Below are positions 1 to 6,811 of a stretch of DNA of 8,033 nucleotides, piece after piece (position 1 is the stretch's first letter; each line of letters starts with the position of its first letter). The position numbers were made by a program, and so were the translations under genes. The notes under the pieces were generated by a model. The model made no database searches, was not told the origin of the DNA, and worked only from the letters and a program-made list of their open reading frames with translations. The DNA comes from SIG480 sp045546975 (GTDB taxonomy: Bacteria; Bacillota; Clostridia; Oscillospirales; JAAYXM01), in NCBI GenBank assembly GCA_045546975.1, contig JAZQDV010000015.1, positions 1 to 8,033 of the forward strand, read 5' to 3'.

Positions 1-1
1 C

Positions 2-310
2 GACGTTTTCTCAACAACAATCATCAACTGGGATCTTCCGGAAAAGTTCTTCCGCGAGATTACCGAGAGAACCGTTGCTATTGCAAAGAAATACGGCAAG
101 GAGTCTGAGCGCTGGCTTATGGGCTATAATAAGCGTCCTGACGATTTTGCACAGATTGACAAGGTTGTTGATATGTATGAAGACCTCGGTGTTGACCGTC
201 TTGCAACGTGGACTTACCGCGGCGGTTACGGCACATCTGTTGCCGCAAAAGACCCGATTGAGCTTTGGGATAACATCGGAAGAAATTACAAGAGAGTTCT
301 GAAAAAATGA
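2..310 (+). CDS. C-terminal end of a probable TIM-barrel / glycoside hydrolase-like protein (5' partial)
   Basis: The frame is open from the left edge and ends at TGA 308-310, giving 102 residues; the true start lies outside the window. The fragment alternates helices and short hydrophobic strands. A likely last barrel strand, GVDRLATWTYRGGYGT (about residues 63-78), is followed by a helical tail ending in NYKRVLKK. A Trp/Tyr/Arg/Gly-rich strand end near the C-terminus is common in TIM-barrel glycosidases, so I infer a sugar-active enzyme, but no catalytic residue can be assigned from this piece. No membrane segment is visible. The stop overlaps the start of the following SIS gene by 4 bp (ATGA), so the two are probably translationally coupled and belong to the same operon. 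It could also be another type of barrel protein, such as an epimerase-like fold. Confidence 0.75.
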   Translation, partial: DVFSTTIINWDLPEKFFREITERTVAIAKKYGKESERWLMGYNKRPDDFAQIDKVVDMYEDLGVDRLATWTYRGGYGTSVAAKDPIELWDNIGRNYKRVLKK

Positions 311-1029
311 TTTTTGAAGATTATCTTGAAAAAACAACTTCTGTGTTAAACAAAATTAAGGAAACACAGAAGGATAAAATCCTTTCTGCGGCGCAAATGG
401 TATCGGAAACGATAAAGCGTGACGGAATAATCTACATATTCGGATGCGGTCATTCTCATCTCATAGCGCTCGATTGCTTCTATCGCGCAGGCGGGCTTGC
501 AAACGTCAGCGCAATGCTCGATACTGATTTGATGCTTCACAACGGTGCGGCAAAAAGCAGCAAGATGGAGAAAATGAGCGGCATTGCGGAAAGCATATTT
601 GAAAGATACTGCCTGACCGATAAGGATATTCTCATAACAGTATCAACCTCCGGCAAAAACGCTGTTCCGGTTGAAATGGCAAAGACGGCGACAAAGAACG
701 GCATAAAAAATATCGCCGTTGCATCAAGTTCCTACTTTGCGGATAAAAAGGACGCAGATATGTTATATGAGTGCGCCGATATGTATATCGACAACTGCGT
801 GCCTCACGGCGATGCGGTTATGGATATATCGGGATGCGATACAAAGATGGGCAGTGTTTCAACCGCCGCAAGCTCATATATATTAAATTCCGTTCTTCTT
901 GAAGCCGCAGAGCTTGCCGCAAAGGACGGTGCGGAGATTCCGATATATATGAGCGGAAATATTGACGGCGGTGCGGAGTATAATAAGGCACTTATTAAAA
1001 AGTACCTTCCGAGAATAAAGCATCTGTAA
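307..1029 (+). CDS. SIS-domain protein, UPF0309-like (phosphosugar isomerase/binding)
   Basis: This 240-residue protein has the layout of the UPF0309-like 'sugar isomerase domain' group. An N-terminal helix (1-38) leads into a SIS alpha/beta fold. The first strand and glycine loop read IIYIFGCGHSH (41-51), and a second strand ends in TVSTSGKN (111-118), the S-x-S-G loop that holds the sugar phosphate in SIS proteins. Further conserved-looking blocks are FYRAGGL (58-64), HGDAVMD (167-173) and a C-terminal NIDGGAEYN (218-226). SIS proteins isomerise or bind phosphosugars in the cytoplasm; the exact substrate is unknown. The ATG overlaps the previous stop by 4 bp, which supports this start. The kinase gene follows after 11 bp and a second SIS paralogue after that, so its ligand may be the product of the kinase. 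Confidence 0.9.
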   Translation: MIFEDYLEKTTSVLNKIKETQKDKILSAAQMVSETIKRDGIIYIFGCGHSHLIALDCFYRAGGLANVSAMLDTDLMLHNGAAKSSKMEKMSGIAESIFERYCLTDKDILITVSTSGKNAVPVEMAKTATKNGIKNIAVASSSYFADKKDADMLYECADMYIDNCVPHGDAVMDISGCDTKMGSVSTAASSYILNSVLLEAAELAAKDGAEIPIYMSGNIDGGAEYNKALIKKYLPRIKHL

Positions 1030-1040
1030 GGTGAAGTGAT

Positions 1041-1883
1041 ATGGCAAAAATATCGGTTGTCGGCATTTGCGGAAACTCAATTTTTATGAACGTTGACCAC
1101 TTCCACGAAAGCGGAGAGACACTTGCTGCCGAAAGCGTTTATGAGGAAATCGGCGGCAAAGGCATAAATCAGGCAATTGCCGCATCACGAATGGGAGCCG
1201 AAGTTTCGTTTCTCGCCGCAATAGGTGATGACCGCGACGGTGAAAAGTGCAGACAATGCGCAAAGGAAAACAACATCAAAGGCATATTCAAAACAAAGGA
1301 TAAAAAAACAACCTTTGCGTGTATCCTTACCGATAAGCACGGAGAAAATCGTGTTACGGTTTACCGCGCCGCAGAGCTATCACCGGAGGATGTTCTTGAG
1401 TTTGAATGCGAAATCGCAGAAAGCGATCTGCTGCTTCTGCAACACGAAGTACCTGCAGAAGTAAACGAAGTAGCGGTAAAGCTTGCGAAAAAGCATAACG
1501 TGAAAGTAATCTTAAATCCCGCACCAATCAGGCAAATTTCGGATGATATTGCAGAAAGAGTGTTCGCAGTAACACCCAATGAGCAGGAGCGGCAGGCAAT
1601 AGACATAAGCAGATTTCAAAACTGCATAACAACGCTCGGTAGCCGTGGGTGCAGTATAAACGATGAAATGTTTATTGAAAGCATAAAGGTGGACGCTCTT
1701 GACACCACAGGTGCAGGAGACACTTTTAACGGTGTACTTGCAGTCTGCATTGCAGAGGGAATGGATTTGAAAACCGCTTGTAGATATGCTGTGACAGCAT
1801 CAGGTTTAAGCGTCACAAAAAAGTATGTATTAAACTCAATTCCAACAAGAAAAGAAATAGAGGAGAAAATGAAAAATGAATGA
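1041..1883 (+). CDS. PfkB/ribokinase-family carbohydrate kinase
   Basis: A 280-residue cytoplasmic sugar kinase, slightly shorter than a typical ribokinase (about 300). PfkB signature 1 is visible as GGKGINQA (38-45). Signature 2 is DTTGAGDTFNG (221-231), which contains the anion-hole GAGD with the probable catalytic base D227. A TPNEQE segment (178-183) matches the usual nucleotide/Mg-side TPNxxE region. The family transfers phosphate from ATP to a sugar hydroxyl. The N-terminus reads VVGICGNSIFMNVDHFHESGET rather than the short GSxNxD start of classical ribokinases, so the sugar site is probably different and I do not assign it to ribose. The start at 1041 follows an AAGGTGA-like site that overlaps the stop of the SIS gene. 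The end overlaps the second SIS gene by 8 bp. Lying between two SIS genes, it probably makes their phosphosugar ligand. Confidence 0.92.
   Translation: MAKISVVGICGNSIFMNVDHFHESGETLAAESVYEEIGGKGINQAIAASRMGAEVSFLAAIGDDRDGEKCRQCAKENNIKGIFKTKDKKTTFACILTDKHGENRVTVYRAAELSPEDVLEFECEIAESDLLLLQHEVPAEVNEVAVKLAKKHNVKVILNPAPIRQISDDIAERVFAVTPNEQERQAIDISRFQNCITTLGSRGCSINDEMFIESIKVDALDTTGAGDTFNGVLAVCIAEGMDLKTACRYAVTASGLSVTKKYVLNSIPTRKEIEEKMKNE
1861..1865 (+). promoter_or_regulatory. Ribosome binding site of the second SIS gene, inside the kinase gene
   Basis: AGGAG sits 10 bases before ATG 1876 and within the last codons of the kinase gene. It supports 1876 as the start even though this causes an 8-bp overlap with the upstream gene. 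Confidence 0.65.
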
Positions 1884-2625
1884 TTTCGGATATTTTGAAT
1901 CCTTGCTCAAAAATTTCGAGCAGGTAAACAGCACCCAGTCCGAGAATATCAAAGCGGCGGCATCGCTTATGTGTGATGCAATTGCAAACGACCGCCTTAT
2001 CAATGTTTTCGGAGGCGGCGGACATACAACCCTTCCGGTTGGCGAGATGTTCTTCCGCGCAGGCGGTCTTTCCTGCATTAACCCGATTATGGAAACAGGT
2101 CTTTCTGTATTCAATCAGGCGCTTAAATATCTTGAGCTTGAGAGAACGGTAAATTACGGCAGTGCTATTTTAAAGTACTATGATTTGCGAAAAGACGATG
2201 TTCTTATTATCTTCCACAATATCGGTATCAATCCTGCGACGATTGATGCGGCAGAAGAGGCAAAGAAGCGCGGCGTTAAGATTATCGCAGTATCAAGTGA
2301 AGCGTGGCAGAAAGAAATGCCGGAGGATCATTTCATCCGTCATCCGAACAAGAAAAATCTCTTTGACTATGCAGATGTCTGCATTGAGGACTTTAATCCA
2401 GTCGGCGATGCTGTCGTAAATGTTCCGGGACTTGACACGCCTATCGCACCGGTTTCAAATATCATCGACTTCTACATTGCGCATCTTCTTGAAATTGAAA
2501 CCGTTAAGCAGTGTATCGACCGCGGTATCACACCGCCGGTATGGTCGAGCGCAAACACGCCGGGTGGCGATGAGAAGAATGCAAAATATCTTGAAAAATA
2601 TCGTCCCAGAGTAAAAATGTTATAA
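1876..2625 (+). CDS. SIS-domain protein, divergent UPF0309-like paralogue
   Basis: This 249-residue protein aligns by eye along its whole length with the SIS protein encoded at 307-1029. Shared elements are LINVFGGGGH (41-50), FFRAGGL (59-65), VGDAVVN (176-182), LDTPIAPVS (186-194) and a closing KYRPRVK (241-247). The S-T-S-G phosphosugar loop of the first protein is replaced here by FHNIGIN (113-119): G117 remains but both serines are gone. The segment AWQKEMPEDHFIRHPNKKNL (143-162) is longer than in the paralogue. It may bind a different ligand, be a regulatory or non-catalytic partner, or pair with the first protein as a heteromer; these are inferences. The fold assignment is solid and the enzymatic role is open. 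It is expressed from the same operon, 12 bp ahead of the next gene. Confidence 0.88.
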   Translation: MNDFGYFESLLKNFEQVNSTQSENIKAAASLMCDAIANDRLINVFGGGGHTTLPVGEMFFRAGGLSCINPIMETGLSVFNQALKYLELERTVNYGSAILKYYDLRKDDVLIIFHNIGINPATIDAAEEAKKRGVKIIAVSSEAWQKEMPEDHFIRHPNKKNLFDYADVCIEDFNPVGDAVVNVPGLDTPIAPVSNIIDFYIAHLLEIETVKQCIDRGITPPVWSSANTPGGDEKNAKYLEKYRPRVKML

Positions 2626-2637
2626 AAGGAGCTGTTA

Positions 2638-3333
2638 ATGATGAATAAACTTCAGGAAAAACTTGATTTTCTGCTCGAAAAGTATTCGGTAGAGAAAAAA
2701 GCAGTATTAAAAAATGAAAAAACAGTTGTAATCGACGGAAAAGAAATTCCGATTCTTTCGCACAGAAGTGAGAGAAGATTTGTCGAGCTTAAAAATATCG
2801 TAAACAACGGCACACTTGTCGGTGTAAGCGTAATGCGCGTCGCAAGAATAGTTGAGAGCGGAAAAGACCTTTATGAAGCCCTTTACCGTGAGCTTGACCT
2901 CTGTCAGTTTATATTGCAGAGAAAAATAAAATCTATAACCGTTATGGAAAACGGAAATGTAATGAACGCTATTGCAACAACCGAGGATGGCGTTGTCTGC
3001 ACGATTGAAATTTCGGCTACACTTGCAAAAGGCGAAATTGAAAAGGATAAGCACGAGATTATTTCACAGCGCGGTATCGCTTGCGATGTTGTCGTTGATG
3101 CACAGCTAAAGCAGGATTCAATTTATGTGTTCGGTAGCGAGAACAAGAAATATACCGATGTTGATTTTGAGCTTTACGGTCTCTCAATAGATGAAATTGC
3201 AATTGTAAGAGCGGCGTTCTCCGTTGCTCAGAATAACACTTCCGATGAAATGGTTTCCGCGGACGAAAATCTTTGTAAGCTTGTTGAGATGGCAAAGAAA
3301 TCTGCACAGAGCGGCGAAAGAGAGGTAATGTAA
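2638..3333 (+). CDS. Hypothetical protein, possibly like a Gfo/Idh/MocA C-terminal domain
   Basis: I do not recognise a named family for this 231-residue protein. It begins with a charged helix (1-25). A central beta-rich part follows: KSITVMENGNVMNAIATTED (98-117), VVCTIEISATLA (119-130), DKHEIISQRG (137-146), and DSIYVFGSENKKYTDVDFEL (160-179). It ends in helices and a charged tail. The order 'strand with acidic gene-product turn, TEDG, E-x-SATL, then a tail with VD and YTDVD' resembles the substrate-binding beta-sheet half of Gfo/Idh/MocA dehydrogenases, but there is no Rossmann half and no glycine-rich nucleotide loop. It lies directly before a complete Gfo/Idh gene with a 2-bp gap, so it may be a partner subunit of it. 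AAAGGAG at 2625-2631 serves either of two adjacent ATGs, 2638 or 2641. No signal peptide or membrane segment. Confidence 0.85.
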   Translation: MMNKLQEKLDFLLEKYSVEKKAVLKNEKTVVIDGKEIPILSHRSERRFVELKNIVNNGTLVGVSVMRVARIVESGKDLYEALYRELDLCQFILQRKIKSITVMENGNVMNAIATTEDGVVCTIEISATLAKGEIEKDKHEIISQRGIACDVVVDAQLKQDSIYVFGSENKKYTDVDFELYGLSIDEIAIVRAAFSVAQNNTSDEMVSADENLCKLVEMAKKSAQSGEREVM

Positions 3334-3335
3334 TT

Positions 3336-4412
3336 ATGAAGCCTTTAAAGATTGCTATGATGAGCATGACCCACGGTCATACAAGGAAATATTATCAGGT
3401 GCTCAAAGAAAACCCAAAGCTTGATTGGGTTGCGGTGTCAACAGCGAATGATGATGTAAAGAAAATCTTCCTTAACAGCGTTGACGGTATTCCATGCTAC
3501 GACAGCGAGCTTGAAATGCTTGATGCACATCCTGAGATTGAAGCTGTTGTTCTTGCCAGTGAAAACAGCGATCATCTTCGTCAGATGAAGCTTTGCGCAG
3601 AACGCGGAATTCATATTCTTTCTATGAAGATTCCGACCTTTGATATGGATGAATATGACGAGATGATAAAGCTCGTTGACGAAAATAATCTCGTTTGTCA
3701 GATAGAGCTTGAAATGCATTATAACCCCGTTATCGCAAGGCTTAAAGAGCTTGTAAAGAACGGCGAAATCGGAAAAATTAAGTCATTCAATGCAACAAAC
3801 ATCACGCTTTCTCCCGTGTGGGCATTTCCGTGGCAGGGTGTTCCGGAAAAGAGCTACGGCAAGCGCGTAAGCATAAAAGACGGAGATTCCCGCTTCCGCG
3901 GCGGCGCACTCTGTGATCATCCGCACATTTTTGATATGATAAGGCATATGACCGGAAGCGATTTTGAAAGTATTTATGCAGAAGTTGCTCCGAATATCCG
4001 CCCTGATATTGAGGAAGAGGATATGCTTTCCGTTATCGGAAGAATGAAGGATGGCACGATTTTCTCTCTTGACCCGTCATGGTCAAAGATGGAAGAACGT
4101 CTTCCTGTTCCGGGTCCCGGCTGGGAAGTTTTCCCGAAGCGTATGGAAGTAAACATCACTCTCAACGGTGAAAAGGGAACTGTTATGGCGGATTGCTTTG
4201 GTCCGAACGTATACCACAACGGATGCCCGAATGACCGCTATACTGTTCAGTACACATATTTTGACGAGTGGGTTGGTCTTATCGACGAGTTTGTTGACAA
4301 CATCAGAAATAACAAAACTCCGCTTATAAATCTCAAGTGGCATAAGAGAACGATTGAGGCAATGAACGCAGTTTATGAAAGCATCACAACAGGAAAAACT
4401 GTAAAACTCTGA
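3336..4412 (+). CDS. Gfo/Idh/MocA-family oxidoreductase, atypical cofactor loop
   Basis: A 358-residue protein of the usual family length. The N-terminal Rossmann half spans about 1-120, and the C-terminal beta-sheet half spans about 125-350. The family works on sugars or cyclitols with NAD(P). K98 in SMKIP (96-100) takes the place of the EKP lysine. RGGALCDHPHIFDMIRHMTG (188-207) is the catalytic-helix region, with D194 and H197 in the usual GGxxxDxxxHxxD pattern. The first loop is odd: IAMMSMTHGHTRKYY has no GxGxxG, only H13-G14-H15, so cofactor binding may be altered. The ATG follows AGAGGTAA (3321-3328). It sits between the unknown 231-residue gene (2 bp upstream) and the acyltransferase (5 bp to its first ATG). 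The substrate is probably the sugar handled by the operon. Confidence 0.9.
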   Translation: MKPLKIAMMSMTHGHTRKYYQVLKENPKLDWVAVSTANDDVKKIFLNSVDGIPCYDSELEMLDAHPEIEAVVLASENSDHLRQMKLCAERGIHILSMKIPTFDMDEYDEMIKLVDENNLVCQIELEMHYNPVIARLKELVKNGEIGKIKSFNATNITLSPVWAFPWQGVPEKSYGKRVSIKDGDSRFRGGALCDHPHIFDMIRHMTGSDFESIYAEVAPNIRPDIEEEDMLSVIGRMKDGTIFSLDPSWSKMEERLPVPGPGWEVFPKRMEVNITLNGEKGTVMADCFGPNVYHNGCPNDRYTVQYTYFDEWVGLIDEFVDNIRNNKTPLINLKWHKRTIEAMNAVYESITTGKTVKL

Positions 4413-4413
4413 T

Positions 4414-4417
4414 AGGA
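4414..4417 (+). promoter_or_regulatory. Shine-Dalgarno AGGA that favours start 4427 over 4418
   Basis: AGGA directly abuts the ATG at 4418 (no spacer), but is 9 bases before the ATG at 4427. The downstream ATG therefore has the workable spacing and may be the true start of the acyltransferase gene. ATGs at 4418 and 4421 are the two upstream alternatives. Confidence 0.55.
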
Positions 4418-5641
4418 ATGATGAGTATGAATTTTAATGCTTTTTTTAAAGGTCTCGGCTTAAAAACACCCGATAAATGCTTTGAGGGCACTTTTTTTAG
4501 TGTCCTTGAAGAGTATCAGAAAGACGGTGTGTTTTTTCTCGATTCTGAATATATTGATTATATAAATTCTTTTGAAAGCTGCATTTCAAATTGCATTGAC
4601 GATGTAAAGCGCGCTGCAAAAAAGATACTTGAAAGGGAAACTCTTGCTGTGTATGCGCTGTTTCTGTATCACGCAATGCAGAAGCGAAAAAGCTTTATGG
4701 AGCATATAAGCGAGTTTGAGTTTCCGGAAGGAGACGAAGCAGAGCTTGACCTGCTTCCGTTTATTGTTATTATAACGGCAATTCCGGAGCTGTATAAAAG
4801 CTTGAAAAAACGCGGAGTTCCGGACGATATTATTTCCCAAACTCTGCGCCAGTTTGAAGACTGCGTGTATCTCACAGAGGAACGCACCGGCAGACCGGGC
4901 TACCTCAAACGCTATTTTGACCATATGCAGCTCTATGTTGATGAGAAGATACTCAACATCGGAAGACTTCGCTTCCAGATGGTGCCGGAGCTTGAAAGTA
5001 ACATTACTGTCCTTGAAAACAAAGCAGGAGAGCTTGCCGTTCTGTTTGACGGTGCCAAGATAAATTCTGCCGGCATGCTTTTGGGCACACCACCGGAAGA
5101 AGATAATAAAAAAAGCTTCCGCGCTGATGTCGTAGAGACGGAAGACAGCTTTTTCGGGCTTTGTGCGGACTGCATGGGAAATTGCACAGCTGAGCCTTCG
5201 GAATACCCGAAAAGTGAATGGCAGTTGCTTTTAAAAAAGGGTGATCCGATTCTCTCGGTGCATATCCCGAACAAGGGGGCGCTGACTAAAGAGGCGTGCG
5301 AACAAAGCTATGCGCGCGCACGCGAGGTCTTTAAAGATTGTTATCCGGAATTTGAATATAACGCATTTCATTGTCATAGCTGGATGCTTGATGCAAAGCT
5401 TCGTGAATTTCTTCACGAGAGCTCAAATGTCCTTGCGTTTCAGAAAAAGTATACTTTGTATGCAGGCGAAACGGAAGGAATAGATGTTTTCAACTTTGTG
5501 TTTAAAATGCAGTACACAAAAGAAGTCGATTACAACAGCATACCCGAAGATACAAGCCTTCAGCGAGCGCTGAAAAAACTGTACCTTGACGGAAAATACA
5601 TTTATGAATACGAAGGGGTATTTTCATCGTTTGCAAAATAA
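4418..5641 (+). CDS. Acyltransferase domain protein (NAT_N / GNAT_C type)
   Basis: From ATG 4418 the protein is 407 residues; from the better-spaced ATG 4427 it is 404. The first half is helical (about 5-170). A Cys cluster CADCMGNC (249-256, C-x2-C-x3-C) precedes the C-terminal domain. That domain shows VHIPNKGALTKEACEQSYA (281-299) and FHCHSWMLD (317-325), followed by the LREFL and SSNVLAFQKKY blocks (328-345). This matches what I know of bacterial 'acyltransferase domain-containing proteins' with an N-terminal NAT_N helical part and a C-terminal GNAT-like domain. The acyl donor and acceptor are unknown; a role in acetylating a sugar intermediate is inference. It is the last gene of the run, 5 bp after the oxidoreductase, with a hairpin terminator behind it. 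The Cys cluster could bind metal, or be incidental. Confidence 0.82.
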   Translation: MMSMNFNAFFKGLGLKTPDKCFEGTFFSVLEEYQKDGVFFLDSEYIDYINSFESCISNCIDDVKRAAKKILERETLAVYALFLYHAMQKRKSFMEHISEFEFPEGDEAELDLLPFIVIITAIPELYKSLKKRGVPDDIISQTLRQFEDCVYLTEERTGRPGYLKRYFDHMQLYVDEKILNIGRLRFQMVPELESNITVLENKAGELAVLFDGAKINSAGMLLGTPPEEDNKKSFRADVVETEDSFFGLCADCMGNCTAEPSEYPKSEWQLLLKKGDPILSVHIPNKGALTKEACEQSYARAREVFKDCYPEFEYNAFHCHSWMLDAKLREFLHESSNVLAFQKKYTLYAGETEGIDVFNFVFKMQYTKEVDYNSIPEDTSLQRALKKLYLDGKYIYEYEGVFSSFAK

Positions 5642-5665
5642 TCATTACATAATGTTTAAAACGCA

Positions 5666-5701
5666 AAACCCGTGGGAGTGTTTGTTGACTCCTACGGGTT
5701 T
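5666..5701. terminator. Bidirectional intrinsic terminator between convergent genes
   Basis: Two 14-base arms (5666-5679 and 5688-5701) pair perfectly apart from one G-U wobble, around an 8-base loop GTTTGTTG. Plus-strand transcripts run into TTTCTTTGT. On the minus strand the hairpin is followed by GTTTTGCGTTTT-type T-rich sequence. It ends the operon (stop 5639-5641) and the AraC gene (stop near 5747), 45 bp from the nearer end. Confidence 0.85.
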
Positions 5702-5746
5702 CTTTGTATAAATCTTGCAATTGTTGGGTTTGTTCCCCTTGCACAT

Positions 5747-6622
5747 TTATTTACTGCTTTTTAATGATTTTATATACTCTGATGGAGACATTCCGGTTTT
5801 GTTTTTGAAGAACTTGGAGAAGTACGCTGCGTTTGAAAAACCGAGACGTGCAGCGATTTCCGCATAACTAAGTGACGTGTTGCACATAAGATCGATTGCT
5901 GCTTCAAGCTTCAGTTGATTAAAATATTGCATCGGGGCACAGGTGTGCTTTTTATAAAACAGCTTTCGTATTTTTGCAACGCTTATGAGAGTTGCTTCCG
6001 AGAGCTCATTTACCGTAAGAGGTTTATCTATATTGCGTTTTAAATAACTTATAAGTTCATCAAGCTTCTTATCGTCCGGAAACCTATAGATCGCTGCATT
6101 GATAGAGTTTTCTTCTGTGAGATACAAATCAATGAGGAACAGCTCAAACAGATTTTTAAACTTCTGTAACTCAAGCGGATTTGCACGGGAATGAAGAGAG
6201 TTTCCAATGGTATAACCTTTTTGCGGAATATTTTCAAGAAGACGAAGTCCGATTGCAACAACTTGCTCAAGCTGTTGTGTTTGCCTGCCGTTAAGAGTTA
6301 TAACACGGTTATAAAGCTTGTTTATGTCCGAAAAATCGACATCAAAGGTGATTGTATAAACAATTGCATTGGTTGGCAAATGATTGGAATGTTCTGAGTT
6401 TGGGGAAAAGAATAATATCTGACCTGCATTTAATGTGTACATTTTGTTGTTCAGCACAACAGTATATGGTGGTGAACCCATAGGGAGATAGGTTAGCTCT
6501 GCGAATGAATACGAAAAAATGTGCTCTGTTGCACATGAGTGCATATTTGCATGGTAAATAGAAAAAACAGAGGTTACCGAAAGTGGCGAAGGAAGAGTGT
6601 GGCGCGCAATAGAATTTTCCAT
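5747..6622 (-). CDS. AraC-family transcriptional regulator with cupin-like N-terminal sensor
   Basis: A 291-residue regulator of usual length. The N-terminal part (about 20-110) is a beta-rich, cupin-like ligand domain; PPYTVVLNNKMYTLNAGQIL (51-70) is the 'pocket plus GQ turn' typical of sugar-sensing AraC proteins. The C-terminal 100 residues are the double helix-turn-helix: helix 1 around PLTVNELSEATLISVAKIRK (201-220) and helix 2 around SLSYAEIAARLGFSNAAYFS (250-269), ending FFKNKTGMSPSEYI (271-284). The start at 6622 has AAAGGA at 6632-6637 with a 9-base spacer. It converges on the sugar operon and diverges from the gene at 6812. Sensing a sugar or sugar phosphate and activating one or both neighbours is inferred from position. 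No membrane segment is visible. Confidence 0.93.
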   Translation of the reverse strand: MENSIARHTLPSPLSVTSVFSIYHANMHSCATEHIFSYSFAELTYLPMGSPPYTVVLNNKMYTLNAGQILFFSPNSEHSNHLPTNAIVYTITFDVDFSDINKLYNRVITLNGRQTQQLEQVVAIGLRLLENIPQKGYTIGNSLHSRANPLELQKFKNLFELFLIDLYLTEENSINAAIYRFPDDKKLDELISYLKRNIDKPLTVNELSEATLISVAKIRKLFYKKHTCAPMQYFNQLKLEAAIDLMCNTSLSYAEIAARLGFSNAAYFSKFFKNKTGMSPSEYIKSLKSSK

Positions 6623-6662
6623 TAAATCCCATCCTTTCTATGATTTAGATGTCATGGCTCAT

Positions 6663-6691
6663 ATTTTACAACTTTTATCCTATTTTGTCCA
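6663..6691 (-). promoter_or_regulatory. Probable promoter of the AraC-family regulator gene
   Basis: Read on the minus strand, TGGACA (6686-6691) and TAAAAT (6663-6668) are separated by exactly 17 bases. Each matches the sigma-A consensus at 5 of 6 positions. Transcription would start near 6655, leaving a leader of about 33 bases before the start at 6622. Confidence 0.6.
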
Positions 6692-6708
6692 TAGATTATC
6701 AAAAAAAT

Positions 6709-6735
6709 TTGTATTAAAATTAAAATAAATATAGT
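6709..6735 (+). promoter_or_regulatory. Weak candidate promoter for the gene at 6812
   Basis: TATAGT at 6730-6735 matches the -10 box at 5 of 6 positions. The only -35 candidate nearby is TTGTAT (6709-6714, 3 of 6), with a short 15-base spacer. A poor -35 box would fit a promoter that depends on an activator such as the adjacent AraC protein, but this is uncertain. The surrounding region 6690-6735 is very AT-rich. Confidence 0.3.
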
Positions 6736-6777
6736 AGGAAGAATAATCGAAATGAACAAAAAACATAGGTTCGAAGT

Positions 6778-6792
6778 GCGATGAAAAGCGAT
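6778..6792. repeat. Direct repeat GCGAT, 10-base period, upstream of the gene at 6812
   Basis: GCGAT occurs at 6778-6782 and again at 6788-6792, one helical turn apart, with AAAA between. It lies 20 bases ahead of the start codon. The spacing could suit a regulator contacting one DNA face, but with 5-base units chance is a fair explanation. Confidence 0.2.
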
Positions 6793-6811
6793 TAATAGAA
6801 AGGGGTATGGT

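Noticed and set aside
11..337. Minus-strand 108-residue open frame under the first gene
   Set aside because: It is the antisense of the clearly protein-like plus-strand frame 2-310 and has no ribosome binding site or recognisable motif.
2707..3054. Minus-strand 115-residue open frame
   Set aside because: It is antisense to the 2638-3333 gene, rich in Cys/Phe/Tyr/Asn as expected from reading an AT-rich gene backwards.
4586..4924. Minus-strand frames of 112 and 72 residues within the acyltransferase gene
   Set aside because: They overlap each other and a strong plus-strand gene and carry no family signal.
6342..6632. Alternative minus-strand frame starting at 6632 (96 residues)
   Set aside because: It is out of frame with the AraC gene, whose own start at 6622 has the better ribosome binding site spacing and a clear full-length product.
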